A stretch of DNA of 64,000 nt from Achromobacter mucicolens (GTDB lineage Bacteria > Pseudomonadota > Gammaproteobacteria > Burkholderiales > Burkholderiaceae_B): the NCBI RefSeq assembly GCF_902859725.1, contig NZ_CADIJP010000004.1:310001-374000 (forward strand), in the 5' to 3' direction. The notes below the pieces were generated by a model. That model saw only the letters and a program-made list of their open reading frames with translations, did no database searches and was not told the origin of the DNA. Of the stretch, positions 25,409 to 33,540 are shown in pieces; position 1 is the stretch's first letter; each line of letters begins with the position of its first letter. The position numbers and the translations under genes were made by a program.

Positions 25409-25801
25409 CTAACGCAGCAGGCTGACCGTGGCCAGGCCCGCCGCCGTCAGCGCCAGCGACCCGGCCAGGCTGAATCCGGCGTAGCTCAGCGCGCTGACGT
25501 ACGCCCCGCGTTCCAGCATCGCCACGGTTTCCGCCGAAAAGGTCGAGAACGTGGTCAGTCCGCCCATGAAACCCGTGATGGCCCCCAGCCGCACCCACGC
25601 CGGCCATTCCGGATGCCCGGCCACCAGCGCCAGCGCCACGCCCACCAGGTAACCGCCCGCAAGATTCACCGCCATCGTGCCCCACGGCCAGGAGCCGGCA
25701 TTGAGCCACAGGCCCATCAGCCAGCGGGCCCAGGCGCCCAACATGGCGCCCAGGCCCACGGCCAGGAAATTCAGGGGAACCAGCGTTTGATAAGCGGACA
25801 T
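25409..25801 (-). CDS. crcB: Fluoride channel CrcB/Fluc
   Basis: 130-residue four-helix inner-membrane protein that exports fluoride as a dual-topology dimer. Typical marks: GLGAMLGAWARWLMG at the N-terminus, GTMAVNLAGGYLVGV, and the channel-lining TGFMGGLTTFSTFSAE. It lies five bases after hdeD on the same strand, so it seems to be made from the hdeD promoter. There is no room for the fluoride riboswitch that often precedes crcB. Confidence 0.94.
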   Translation of the reverse strand: MSAYQTLVPLNFLAVGLGAMLGAWARWLMGLWLNAGSWPWGTMAVNLAGGYLVGVALALVAGHPEWPAWVRLGAITGFMGGLTTFSTFSAETVAMLERGAYVSALSYAGFSLAGSLALTAAGLATVSLLR

Positions 25802-25806
25802 GGAGT

Positions 25807-26361
25807 TCAGGCGTTGCCGTGTTGTTTGAGACGCAGGGAAAAGACCAGCAGCAGTATGCCGAAGAACACGGCGTAGATGCCGATGACCCACACCAGCGCC
25901 AGCGCGCCGGCGCCCGGCTGAACGATCAGCATGGCGCCGAAGACCACCGACACCAGCCCGGCCAGGCCCAGCAGCCATTCGTTGCGGATGGCCTTGCGAA
26001 AGCGCACGGCGGCGATGATCTGGAACACGCCCGCCACGATCGCCCAGATGGCGATGATGTAGAGCAGGATCAGCGCGGTAAGGCCCGGCCATAGGAAGGT
26101 GACGATGCCGGCGCCCACGCCCAGCAGGCCCACGACGATCAGCGCCCACAACGGCTTGCCGTTGTCCCGGATGCGCAAGCCGGCGATCAGCGCCAGCACG
26201 CCGTCCACCAGCGCAAACGCGCCCCACACCAGCACCAGCGCCGACAAGGTGATGGCCGGCATGAACATGGCCATGAACCCGAACAGGATGGCGACGACGC
26301 CGCGAAGCGCCACCCACCCCCAATGACGACCGATTTGATCCACGACTTGCTGTTGCAGCAT
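25807..26361 (-). CDS. HdeD-family membrane protein
   Basis: 184 residues with six hydrophobic segments (for example GVVAILFGFMAMFMPAITL, ALIVVGLLGVGAGIVTFLWP, LLGLAGLVSVVFGAMLI). It has the internally repeated pattern of the HdeD/DUF308 family, which is linked in enterobacteria to acid resistance at high cell density. The ATG at 26361 is preceded by GGAGGTCGT. It heads a two-gene unit with crcB. The role in this organism is inferred only from the family. Confidence 0.88.
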   Translation of the reverse strand: MLQQQVVDQIGRHWGWVALRGVVAILFGFMAMFMPAITLSALVLVWGAFALVDGVLALIAGLRIRDNGKPLWALIVVGLLGVGAGIVTFLWPGLTALILLYIIAIWAIVAGVFQIIAAVRFRKAIRNEWLLGLAGLVSVVFGAMLIVQPGAGALALVWVIGIYAVFFGILLLVFSLRLKQHGNA

Positions 26362-26433
26362 GACGACCTCCGGTGTTTGCAAAGGGTGGCCTATCTTAGC
26401 CCCGCCGGGCAGCGCGCGCACCCGGCAACCCGC

Positions 26434-26450
26434 GTTCAGCTTTTGTTCAG
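26434..26450. repeat. 11-bp-spaced direct repeat GTTCAG-N5-GTTCAG
   Basis: Two identical hexamers start 11 bases apart, one DNA turn, in the 212-base region between divergent hdeD and the PepSY operon. This layout is typical of sites for OmpR/PhoB-type response regulators. It is a candidate activator site for hdeD-crcB or for the plus-strand operon. Confidence 0.35.
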
Positions 26451-26520
26451 ACTCGGCGCGGCAGCCATCTCCGGCCGAAATCGATTGAAATTTTCGCGTG
26501 CGCGGGAGCCGGTCTTTTTT

Positions 26521-26539
26521 AAGAGTAATTCTCATTAAA
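26521..26539 (+). promoter_or_regulatory. Putative Fur box of the PepSY/ApbE operon
   Basis: On the minus strand the site reads TTTAATGAGAATTACTCTT, matching the 19-base Fur consensus at about 12 positions and containing the near-palindrome GAGAATTACTC common in beta/gammaproteobacterial Fur sites. It is in an AT-rich patch 34 bases before the first gene of the operon and suggests iron repression. Confidence 0.6.
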
Positions 26540-26573
26540 TGCTAGAATCCGCCCGCTTCCCGCCTGACATTCC

Positions 26574-27200
26574 ATGGACACCCAACCCGCTCCCCGACGC
26601 CGCGCCTACTGGCTCAAGACCCTGCATCAGTGGCACTGGATCAGCGCTGCGCTCTGCATGGTGGCGATGCTGCTGTTCGCCGTGACGGGGCTGACCCTGA
26701 ACAACGCGTCGCACATCGAATCGAAGGCCGTGGTGACCAGCCGCGAGGTCCGCCTTCCCGACGCCGAGCTCCAGCAGCTTGCCGCCACGCCCACGCAAAA
26801 AAAGGCGCCCCTGCCCGCCGCCGTCGCCGCCTGGCTGGACGACGCGCTGGACGCCTCGACGGCCGGCAGGCCCGCCGAATGGTCCGCCGGCGAGGTCTAT
26901 CTGTCGCTGCCCCGCGCGGGCGGCGATGCCTGGCTGTCCATCGACCGCGCCAGCGGCGACGTGGAATACGAGCGCACCGACCGCGGCTGGATCTCGTACC
27001 TGAACGACCTGCACAAGGGCCGCAACACGGGCCTTGCCTGGAGCTGGTTCCTGGACATCTTTGCCGTCGCCTGTCTGGTGTTTTCACTCACCGGGCTGGT
27101 GCTGCTCAAGATGCACGCCGGCAACCGCAGCGCGACCTGGCCGATGGTGGGCCTGGGTCTCGTGATTCCGCTGGTGCTGGCGCTGCTTTTCATCCATTGA
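26574..27200 (+). CDS. PepSY-associated transmembrane protein
   Basis: 208 residues. A first helix carries the KTLHQWHWISAALC pattern (His18, His21) and continues to about residue 42. A periplasmic PepSY-like segment of about 100 residues follows, then YLNDLHKGRNTGLAW (His147) leading into two more helices (FLDIFAVACLVFSLTGLVLL; GLGLVIPLVLALLF). The paired histidines on helix ends resemble haem ligands in PepSY reductases, but this is inference. First gene of a five-gene operon with DUF2271, DUF4198, ApbE and a flavodoxin reductase. It could pass electrons across the membrane. Confidence 0.88.
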   Translation: MDTQPAPRRRAYWLKTLHQWHWISAALCMVAMLLFAVTGLTLNNASHIESKAVVTSREVRLPDAELQQLAATPTQKKAPLPAAVAAWLDDALDASTAGRPAEWSAGEVYLSLPRAGGDAWLSIDRASGDVEYERTDRGWISYLNDLHKGRNTGLAWSWFLDIFAVACLVFSLTGLVLLKMHAGNRSATWPMVGLGLVIPLVLALLFIH

Positions 27201-27227
27201 TTCCATCGATACGCCCTGGAGATTTCC

Positions 27228-27743
27228 ATGCGCAAGTTGCTGTTGCCGGCGCTGCTCGCCGGCCTGATCGCCCGAACGGCCCACGCGGCAGACATCGGCC
27301 TGTCCATCGAGGTGCCGCGTCTGGACGTGGCCGAATACCACCGCCCGTACGTGGCGATCTGGATCGAGAACCCCGACCAGAGCGTGGCGGCCGACCTGGC
27401 GGTCTGGTACGACGTGGCCAAGAAAAACAACGAAGGCACCGAATGGCTCAAGGACATGCGCCAGTGGTGGCGCCGCAGCGGCCGCAACCAGCAGTTCCCG
27501 GTGGACGGCGTCAGCGGCGCGACCAAGCCCGCGGGCAAGCACGCGCTGTCCTTTGACGCGGCCAGCAAGCCCCTGTCGCAACTCAAGCCGGGACAGTACG
27601 CCGTGGTGGTCGAAGCCGCGCGCGAAGTGGGCGGCCGCGAACTGGTGCGCATCCCCTTCCAGTGGCCGCCGCAAAAGGCCGAGCAACTGGCCGCGCGCGG
27701 CGAACACGAACTGGGCGCCATCGCGCTCGACCTCAAACCCTGA
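27228..27743 (+). CDS. DUF2271 periplasmic protein with ApbE-type flavinylation motif
   Basis: 171 residues. A signal peptide (MRKLLLPALLAGLIARTAHA, cleavage after residue 20) precedes a compact mature domain with IEVPRLDVAEYHRPYVAIWIEN and WLKDMRQWWRRSGRN. Residues 93-99 read DGVSGAT, which matches the D-x-x-[ST]-G-A-[TS] sequence that ApbE uses to attach FMN to the final Thr/Ser (here Thr99). An apbE gene is two genes downstream. The prediction is a covalent flavoprotein in the periplasm that accepts electrons from the membrane partners. The family has no firmly known function that I can cite. Confidence 0.85.
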   Translation: MRKLLLPALLAGLIARTAHAADIGLSIEVPRLDVAEYHRPYVAIWIENPDQSVAADLAVWYDVAKKNNEGTEWLKDMRQWWRRSGRNQQFPVDGVSGATKPAGKHALSFDAASKPLSQLKPGQYAVVVEAAREVGGRELVRIPFQWPPQKAEQLAARGEHELGAIALDLKP

Positions 27744-27766
27744 CCCCGCCCTAAAGGAACGCAACG

Positions 27767-28567
27767 ATGAAAACCGCCGCCAAACTGGCCGCCGCGCTGG
27801 CGCTGTGCCTGCCCTTTGCCGCCCACGCGCATGACGTCTGGATCGTGCCGTCCTCCACCGTGCTGTCGGGCACCGATAGCTGGATCACCGTGGACGCCGC
27901 GGTCGGCAACGACAAGTTCTACTTCAATCACGCCCCGCTGCGCCTGGACGGCCTGACCGTGACCGCGCCGGACGGCAATGCAGCCGAAGCCGAGAACATC
28001 AACCGCGGCAAGCTGCGCAGCACCTTCGATCTGCAGCTCAAGCAGGCCGGCACCTACCGCGTGGCCGTGGTCAACGACGGCGTGTTCGCACGCTGGAAGG
28101 AAGACGGCAAGAACAAGCGCTATTTCGGCAAGGCCGACGGACTGGCGCAGGCCGTCCCGGCCAAGGCCGATGAGCTTGAAGTGTCGCAAAGCCTGGGCCG
28201 CGTCGAAACCTTCGTGACCGCGGGCAAGCCGTCGGCAGTCAAGCCCGTGGGCCGCGGCCTGGAGCTGGCGCCCGTGACGCACCCGAACGACCTTTTCACG
28301 GACGAAGCCGCCACGTTCCAGATGCTGCTGGACGGCCAGCCCGCCGCGGAGCTGGACGTGACCGTCGTGCCGGGCGGCAGCCGCTATCGCGACAAGGTCG
28401 GCGAGATCGCGGTGAAGACTGACAAGGACGGCAAATTCTCGATCAAGTGGCCGCAGCCCGGCCTGTACTGGATCGAAGCCGGCATGGAAGACGCCAAGGT
28501 CACCGTGCCGCAGGCCAAGAAGCGCCGCCTGTCGTACGCGGGCACCGTCGAAGTGCTGCAACCGTAA
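27767..28567 (+). CDS. DUF4198 exported protein
   Basis: 266 residues. Signal peptide MKTAAKLAAALALCLPFAAHA, so the mature protein would begin HDVWIVPSST with His22 at its N-terminus. The domain is a beta-rich fold of the DUF4198/NikK-like kind (LDGLTVTAPDG, TYRVAVVNDGVFARWKEDG, KADELEVSQSLGRVETFVTAG, KDGKFSIKWPQPGLYWIEAGME). Relatives are associated with metal uptake. An N-terminal His raises the possibility of a copper-type histidine brace, which is inference. It lies between DUF2271 and apbE in the operon. Confidence 0.85.
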   Translation: MKTAAKLAAALALCLPFAAHAHDVWIVPSSTVLSGTDSWITVDAAVGNDKFYFNHAPLRLDGLTVTAPDGNAAEAENINRGKLRSTFDLQLKQAGTYRVAVVNDGVFARWKEDGKNKRYFGKADGLAQAVPAKADELEVSQSLGRVETFVTAGKPSAVKPVGRGLELAPVTHPNDLFTDEAATFQMLLDGQPAAELDVTVVPGGSRYRDKVGEIAVKTDKDGKFSIKWPQPGLYWIEAGMEDAKVTVPQAKKRRLSYAGTVEVLQP

Positions 28568-28580
28568 GGCAGCGGCGCGC

Positions 28581-29597
28581 GTGGCCAATGCCCCTTCCTA
28601 TGCGCCGCGCTGCGCGGCGGCGCCCGCCGTTCGCATCGCCTATGGCGCGATGCCCGCGCGCCCGGCCGCATTGGCCGGCGCCACCATGGGCACCACATGG
28701 TCCGCACGCATGGCGTTGCCCGCGGGCGTGGCCGACGCGGCAGCGCGGGGCGCCATCCAGGCCGCGCTGGATGACGTGGTCGCGCAGATGAGCACATGGG
28801 AGGCGGACTCCGACATCAGCCGCTACAACCGCGCCGCATCGGGCTGGCAGACGCTGCCGGCCGAATTCTTCCATGTGCTGCGGCATGCGCTGATGCTGGC
28901 CCAAGACAGCGGCGGCGCCTACGATCCCACCGTGGGACCGCTGGTGAATGCGTGGGGCTTCGGTCCGCACCAGCGCGCCTTCGAACCGCCCTCGCCCGCC
29001 GCCGTCCAGGCCGCGCGCGACCGGTGCGGCTGGCAACGTGTACCGCTGGACGAAGACCGCCGCGCGGCTTGGCAGCCCGGCGGCGTGTATCTGGACCTGT
29101 CGTCCATCGCCAAGGGGTTCGGCGTGGACCGCGCCGCGTTGGCGCTTGATGCCTTGGGCATCACCGATTACCTGGTCGAAGTCGGCGGCGAATTGCGTGC
29201 GCGCGGCAAACGTCCCGATGAACAGCCTTGGCGCGTGGCCATCGAGGTGCCCGACGCCAGCGACGACCATGCACTGGCCTTGCCGCTGGAGAACTGCAGC
29301 ATCGCCACGTCCGGCGACTACCGGCGCCACGCGGGCGACGGCGATGCGCGCTACGCCCATACCATCGACCCGCGCACCGGCCGGCCGGTGCGCAATGCGG
29401 TGGCGTCCGTGACGGTGCTGCATCCTGTCTGCATGCAGGCCGACGCGCTGGCCACCGTGCTGACGGTGCTGGGCGACACCGACGGGCTGGCCTACGCGCG
29501 CCGCCATGGTCTCGCGGCGCTTTTCATTCTGCGCGGGGAAGACGCCTGGCGCGTCGTGGCCACGCCGCAGTTCGAGGCTCTGGCCCTTGCGCCCTGA
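28581..29597 (+). CDS. apbE: FAD:protein FMN transferase (ApbE)
   Basis: 338 residues; Mg-dependent enzyme that transfers FMN from FAD to Thr/Ser of target proteins. Family motifs in order: GATMGTTWSARM (about 33-44), EADSDISRYN, DPTVGPLVNAWGFG, LDLSSIAKGFGVDRAA, YLVEVGGELRARG, SIATSGDYRR, YAHTIDPRTGRPV, and the metal-site ADALATVL. The GTG at 28581 is the assigned start. No Sec signal or lipobox is visible in the first 45 residues, which is unusual because ApbE normally works in the periplasm. Either the start is misplaced or flavinylation precedes export. Its likely substrate is the DUF2271 protein. Confidence 0.92.
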   Translation: MANAPSYAPRCAAAPAVRIAYGAMPARPAALAGATMGTTWSARMALPAGVADAAARGAIQAALDDVVAQMSTWEADSDISRYNRAASGWQTLPAEFFHVLRHALMLAQDSGGAYDPTVGPLVNAWGFGPHQRAFEPPSPAAVQAARDRCGWQRVPLDEDRRAAWQPGGVYLDLSSIAKGFGVDRAALALDALGITDYLVEVGGELRARGKRPDEQPWRVAIEVPDASDDHALALPLENCSIATSGDYRRHAGDGDARYAHTIDPRTGRPVRNAVASVTVLHPVCMQADALATVLTVLGDTDGLAYARRHGLAALFILRGEDAWRVVATPQFEALALAP

Positions 29598-30980
29598 ATG
29601 CTCATGTTTTATACCCGGTTGATTGCAGCGGCGTGCGTGGTGCTGGCCTGGCTGCTGCTGTGCCTGTGGGCCTGGCGGCGCGCCCGCCGCCAGGACGCCC
29701 AACATGCGCTTGCGCTGCAGGCCCTTGGCGCCCCCGCGCCCGAAGACGCCGTGCTGGTCGCCTATGCCAGCCAGACCGGCTATGCCGAGTCCCTGGCCAC
29801 GCAGACCGCGGAATCGCTGCGCGCCGGCGGCCTGACCGTGCGCGTCGCCTCGCTGGACCAATTGGACATTGCACGGCTGGCGGCGTACCGGCGCATGCTA
29901 TTCGTCGTCAGCACCTACGGCGAAGGCGATCCGCCCGACGCGGCGGCGGCCTTTGCCGGCATGATGCAAGCAACCCCGCAAGGCGCCGCGCTGGCGAGCG
30001 CGCACTACGCCGTGCTGGCGCTGGGCGACAGTGAATACGCGCATTTCTGCGGCTTCGGCCACCGGCTGGACGACTGGCTGCACGCGCACGGCGCGGCGCC
30101 GCTCTTCGACCTGGTCGAGGTGGACAACGACGACGCCGCCGCGCTGCGTCATTGGCAGCATCACCTGGGCTTGCTGGCGGGCCGCAGCGACCTGCCCGAC
30201 TGGGAAGCGCCGGTCTACGACACCTGGCGCCTCGCCGGCCGGACGTTGCTCAATCCCGATAGCCAGGGCGGGCCCTGCTACCTGCTGACGCTGACGCCGC
30301 CTGCCGGCCGCCCCGCGTCATGGCAGGCGGGCGACATCGCCGAGATCGGCCCCCGGCGGGAACGCGGCGGCGACGTGCAGGCGCATCGCGAATACTCCAT
30401 CGCTTCATTGCCCGCTGACGGCGCCATCGAACTGCTGGTGCGCCAGATGCGCGGCTCGGACGGCGTGCTGGGGCTGGGCAGCGGATGGCTCACGCACATT
30501 GCGCAGCCCGGCGACGACATCGCGCTGCGCGTGCGCGCCAACCGCAATTTCCATCCGCCCGAGGACGGCCGTCCGCTGATCCTGATCGGCAATGGCACGG
30601 GTCTAGCCGGCCTGCGCGCGCTCATTAAGGCGCGCCGCGCGGCCGGGCACCTTCGCAATTGGCTGGTTTTTGGCGAGCGCAATGCCGCCCATGACCGGTT
30701 CTGCGGCGATGAAATCGACGCGTGGCGGCAAGACGGCACGTTGGCGCGCGTGGATTGGGTGTTCTCACGCGACCAGGCCGAACGCCGCTACGTGCAGCAT
30801 TGCCTGCGCGAACAGGCCGGCGCCCTGCGCGACTGGGTGGACGCAGGGGCCGCGGTGTACGTCTGCGGCAGCCTGCAAGGCATGGCGGGCGGCGTGGATG
30901 CCGCGCTGCGCGAGATCCTGGGCGAGGACCGCCTGCAGGCGCTGCAGCATGCCGGGGGCTACCGGCGCGACGTGTACTGA
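29598..30980 (+). CDS. Membrane-anchored flavodoxin/NADPH reductase fusion
   Basis: 460 residues, sulfite-reductase-flavoprotein-like. An N-terminal anchor helix (residues about 5-27) is followed by a flavodoxin domain with the FMN loop YASQTGYAESLA and VVSTYGEGDPPD. An FAD-binding reductase module has REYSIASLP and an NADPH-binding module has LIGNGTGLAGLRAL and VYVCGSLQGMAGGVD, ending in an aromatic Tyr. It starts directly after the apbE stop. It should draw electrons from cytosolic NADPH through FAD and FMN and hand them to the PepSY membrane protein, completing a transmembrane reductase. Confidence 0.92.
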   Translation: MLMFYTRLIAAACVVLAWLLLCLWAWRRARRQDAQHALALQALGAPAPEDAVLVAYASQTGYAESLATQTAESLRAGGLTVRVASLDQLDIARLAAYRRMLFVVSTYGEGDPPDAAAAFAGMMQATPQGAALASAHYAVLALGDSEYAHFCGFGHRLDDWLHAHGAAPLFDLVEVDNDDAAALRHWQHHLGLLAGRSDLPDWEAPVYDTWRLAGRTLLNPDSQGGPCYLLTLTPPAGRPASWQAGDIAEIGPRRERGGDVQAHREYSIASLPADGAIELLVRQMRGSDGVLGLGSGWLTHIAQPGDDIALRVRANRNFHPPEDGRPLILIGNGTGLAGLRALIKARRAAGHLRNWLVFGERNAAHDRFCGDEIDAWRQDGTLARVDWVFSRDQAERRYVQHCLREQAGALRDWVDAGAAVYVCGSLQGMAGGVDAALREILGEDRLQALQHAGGYRRDVY

Positions 30981-31005
30981 ACGCGCGCCGGGTTGCCCGG
31001 ACCGG

Positions 31006-31965
31006 TTACTGCAGCTTGATCTGCGCGCGGTCGATCACCGTCTTCCAGCGATCGCGTTCGGTGCTGATCTGCTCGCCAAACTGCGCCGGCGTGTTGCCCA
31101 GCGGAAACGCGCCCGTCTCTTCCATCTTCGCTGCGGTCGCCGGATCACGTACCGCGCGGGCAAAGGCGTCGGCCAGCTTGTCGCGCACGTCGGCCGGCAT
31201 GTTGGCCGGACCCACCACGCCGTACCACGCCGTCACGTCGTAATCCTTGTAGCCTTGCTCGGCAAAGGTCGGCACGTCCGGCAGGCGCGGGTTGCGCGCC
31301 GTGCCGGTGATCGCCAGCGCCTTCAGGTGATTGCTCTTGACGTAGGGCAGCGACGACGGAAAGTTGTCGAAGATCACCGGCACCACGCCGCCCACCGTGT
31401 CGGTCAGCGCAGGCGCCGAACCGCGGTACGAAATGCTGTTCATCTTGCCGCCGATGATCTGCAGGAACCAGATCATGCCCAGGTCGTTCACGCCGCCCGC
31501 GCCCGCATTGGCGTAGCCGTCCTTGCCGGGATTGGCGCGCACGTGAGTCACGAATTCGGCCAGCGTCTTGGCCGGAAAATTCGGATTCACGCTGAGGATG
31601 TTGGGGCTGGTCACCAGGTTGCTGATGGGCGTGAAGTCCTTGACCGGGTCATAAGCCAGGTTGGGAAACAGGTGCGGCGCCGTGCCATGCGTGCTGACGG
31701 TGGCCAGCCCCACGGTGTAGCCGTCCGGCTTGGCGCGCGCCGTGGCGGTCATGCCGATGGTGCCGGACGCGCCGGTGCGGTTTTCGACCACGATCTGCTG
31801 GCCCAGGATCTCGCCCGCCTTGGCGGCGGCCACGCGGCCGACGATATCCGTGGGGCCGCCGGCCGGGAACGGCACGATCAGTGTGATCGGGCGGTCAGGA
31901 AAGGCAGCGTGGGCGGCCGGCAGCGCGGCGGCCAGCGCCAGGGCGGCGCAAGTCTTGCGGAACAT
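31006..31965 (-). CDS. Bug-family (TctC-like) solute receptor
   Basis: 319 residues from the ATG at 31965 (AGGAGATCC upstream). The signal peptide ends AAHAA. Family body: FPDRPITLIVPFPAGGPTD, VVENRTGASGTIGM, KPDGYT, and a C-terminal RWKTVIDRAQIKL. It follows the D-aminoacylase-like gene by 28 bases and is presumably in the same operon, making an N-acyl amino acid or related acid a candidate ligand. Confidence 0.94.
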   Translation of the reverse strand: MFRKTCAALALAAALPAAHAAFPDRPITLIVPFPAGGPTDIVGRVAAAKAGEILGQQIVVENRTGASGTIGMTATARAKPDGYTVGLATVSTHGTAPHLFPNLAYDPVKDFTPISNLVTSPNILSVNPNFPAKTLAEFVTHVRANPGKDGYANAGAGGVNDLGMIWFLQIIGGKMNSISYRGSAPALTDTVGGVVPVIFDNFPSSLPYVKSNHLKALAITGTARNPRLPDVPTFAEQGYKDYDVTAWYGVVGPANMPADVRDKLADAFARAVRDPATAAKMEETGAFPLGNTPAQFGEQISTERDRWKTVIDRAQIKLQ

Positions 31966-31993
31966 GATGGTGGATCTCCTGGAACGGCTGTTG

Positions 31994-33451
31994 TTATGAA
32001 AGGGGTTGCGCCGCGGCCGGATCGCGGCGAAGGATGCGGCCGGGCCGCGGCATGTTCGCCTCGGCCGGATATACAGGTGTGCCATTGACCAGCACATGCG
32101 CCACGCCATCGGACGCAAGCGTGGGCGCTTCCCACGTGGCGCGGTCGATCACCGTCTCGGCATCGAACACCACGATGTCGGCCCATGCGCCCACGGCGAT
32201 CCGGCCGCGGTCCGTCAGGCCGAAAACGCGGGCGGGCAATGCGGTCATCTTGGCCACCGCCGCCTCCAGCGTCACCAGACGGGCCTCGCGCACATACCTG
32301 CCCAGGACGCGCGTGAAGCTGCCCCATAGCCGGGGATGCGGATGCGCGTCGTTCGGCAGGCCATCGGAGCCCACCATGCAGCACTCGTGCTGGAAGATGC
32401 GGCGCACTTCGTTCTCGTCCATCGCGAAGTAGATCGCGCCCGCCGGGCACAAGCGCTCGGCCGCCACGGTCTTGTCGCATCCCCAGCGCGCCGCGATATC
32501 GCTCAGGTATTCGCCGTTGCACTCGGGATGCGGGGTCGACCACGTGATGCGAATGTCGTCGATGGTGTCGGCGCGCTCGGGGATCAGGATGGTCGAGCTG
32601 CCGGGATAAGGGTAGATGTCCAGCGCCACGTCCACGCCCTCGGCGCGGGCGCGGTCGATGTTGGATAGCGTGGCGGCGCTTTTGCCCCAATTGCGCGGCA
32701 TCATGCACTTGTGATGCGACAGCACGGTGGCGCAGCCGGTGTTGCGGCCGATGCTCAGCACCTCGTCCACGGCGGCCTCGACCGCATCGCCTTCGTTGCG
32801 GATATGGCTGGTATGCATCGCGCCCCGCGCCGCCGCCACGCTGGCCAGACCTTCCAGTTCGGGCGGTTGCGCCGCGCCCCCTGGCTGATAGGCCAGGCCG
32901 GTGCTGAAGCCCACCGCGCCGGCGTCCAGCGCGTCGGCCAGCATGCGCTGCATGGATTCCTGTTCGGCGGCGGTCGGCTGCGCCGCCGGGTCGCGCATCG
33001 CGGCAAGGCGCAGATTCGCGTGCCCCACCAGCGCAGCCACATTGATCACCGGCTGGCGCTCGCGCAATTCATCGAAGTAGGCCTGCATGCTGGCGAACAG
33101 CGGCGTCTCGCCCAGCAGCGCCAGCGCGGCCGCGGTATTGCCGGGCAGCGGCGCAGGCGCGCCACTTACGCCGCAGTTGCCCACCACCACCGACGTGACG
33201 CCCTGGCTGGTTTTCCAGGCAAGGTCCGGCTTTTCCACGAACATCAGATCGTCATGACCATGCACGTCGATGAAGCCGGGCGCCACGATCTTGCCGGTGG
33301 CGTCCACGCGCCGGGCGGCCTTTACTGCCGACAGGTCGCCGATGGCCGCGATGCGTTCACCCGCCACGCCCACGTCGGCGCGCTGGCGCGGACCGCCCAG
33401 CCCGTCGATGAGCCAGCCGCCTTCGATGATCAGATCCAGAGTGCCCTGCAT
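31994..33451 (-). CDS. N-acyl-D-amino-acid deacylase-type amidohydrolase
   Basis: 485-residue cytoplasmic metal-dependent hydrolase of the D-aminoacylase family; it releases D-amino acids from N-acyl derivatives. Metal-site features: GFIDVHGHDD (His64, His66), the family cysteine Cys93 in VVGNCGVSG, HTSHIRNEGD, VLSHHKC, and the catalytic Asp in GSDGLPNDAHPHPR. A C-terminal beta-sandwich return segment carries GRIAVGAWADIVVFD. It is transcribed with a Bug receptor and is divergent from a LysR gene. The acyl and amino-acid preference is unknown. Confidence 0.91.
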   Translation of the reverse strand: MQGTLDLIIEGGWLIDGLGGPRQRADVGVAGERIAAIGDLSAVKAARRVDATGKIVAPGFIDVHGHDDLMFVEKPDLAWKTSQGVTSVVVGNCGVSGAPAPLPGNTAAALALLGETPLFASMQAYFDELRERQPVINVAALVGHANLRLAAMRDPAAQPTAAEQESMQRMLADALDAGAVGFSTGLAYQPGGAAQPPELEGLASVAAARGAMHTSHIRNEGDAVEAAVDEVLSIGRNTGCATVLSHHKCMMPRNWGKSAATLSNIDRARAEGVDVALDIYPYPGSSTILIPERADTIDDIRITWSTPHPECNGEYLSDIAARWGCDKTVAAERLCPAGAIYFAMDENEVRRIFQHECCMVGSDGLPNDAHPHPRLWGSFTRVLGRYVREARLVTLEAAVAKMTALPARVFGLTDRGRIAVGAWADIVVFDAETVIDRATWEAPTLASDGVAHVLVNGTPVYPAEANMPRPGRILRRDPAAAQPLS

Positions 33452-33540
33452 GGTGTTCCTGCCTTGATGAAGGCCCTAGTATCGTCGGCGCGATCAATCT
33501 GGAAAAATTGTTTTTATTAATCCATCTATCGCGTTTTGAA

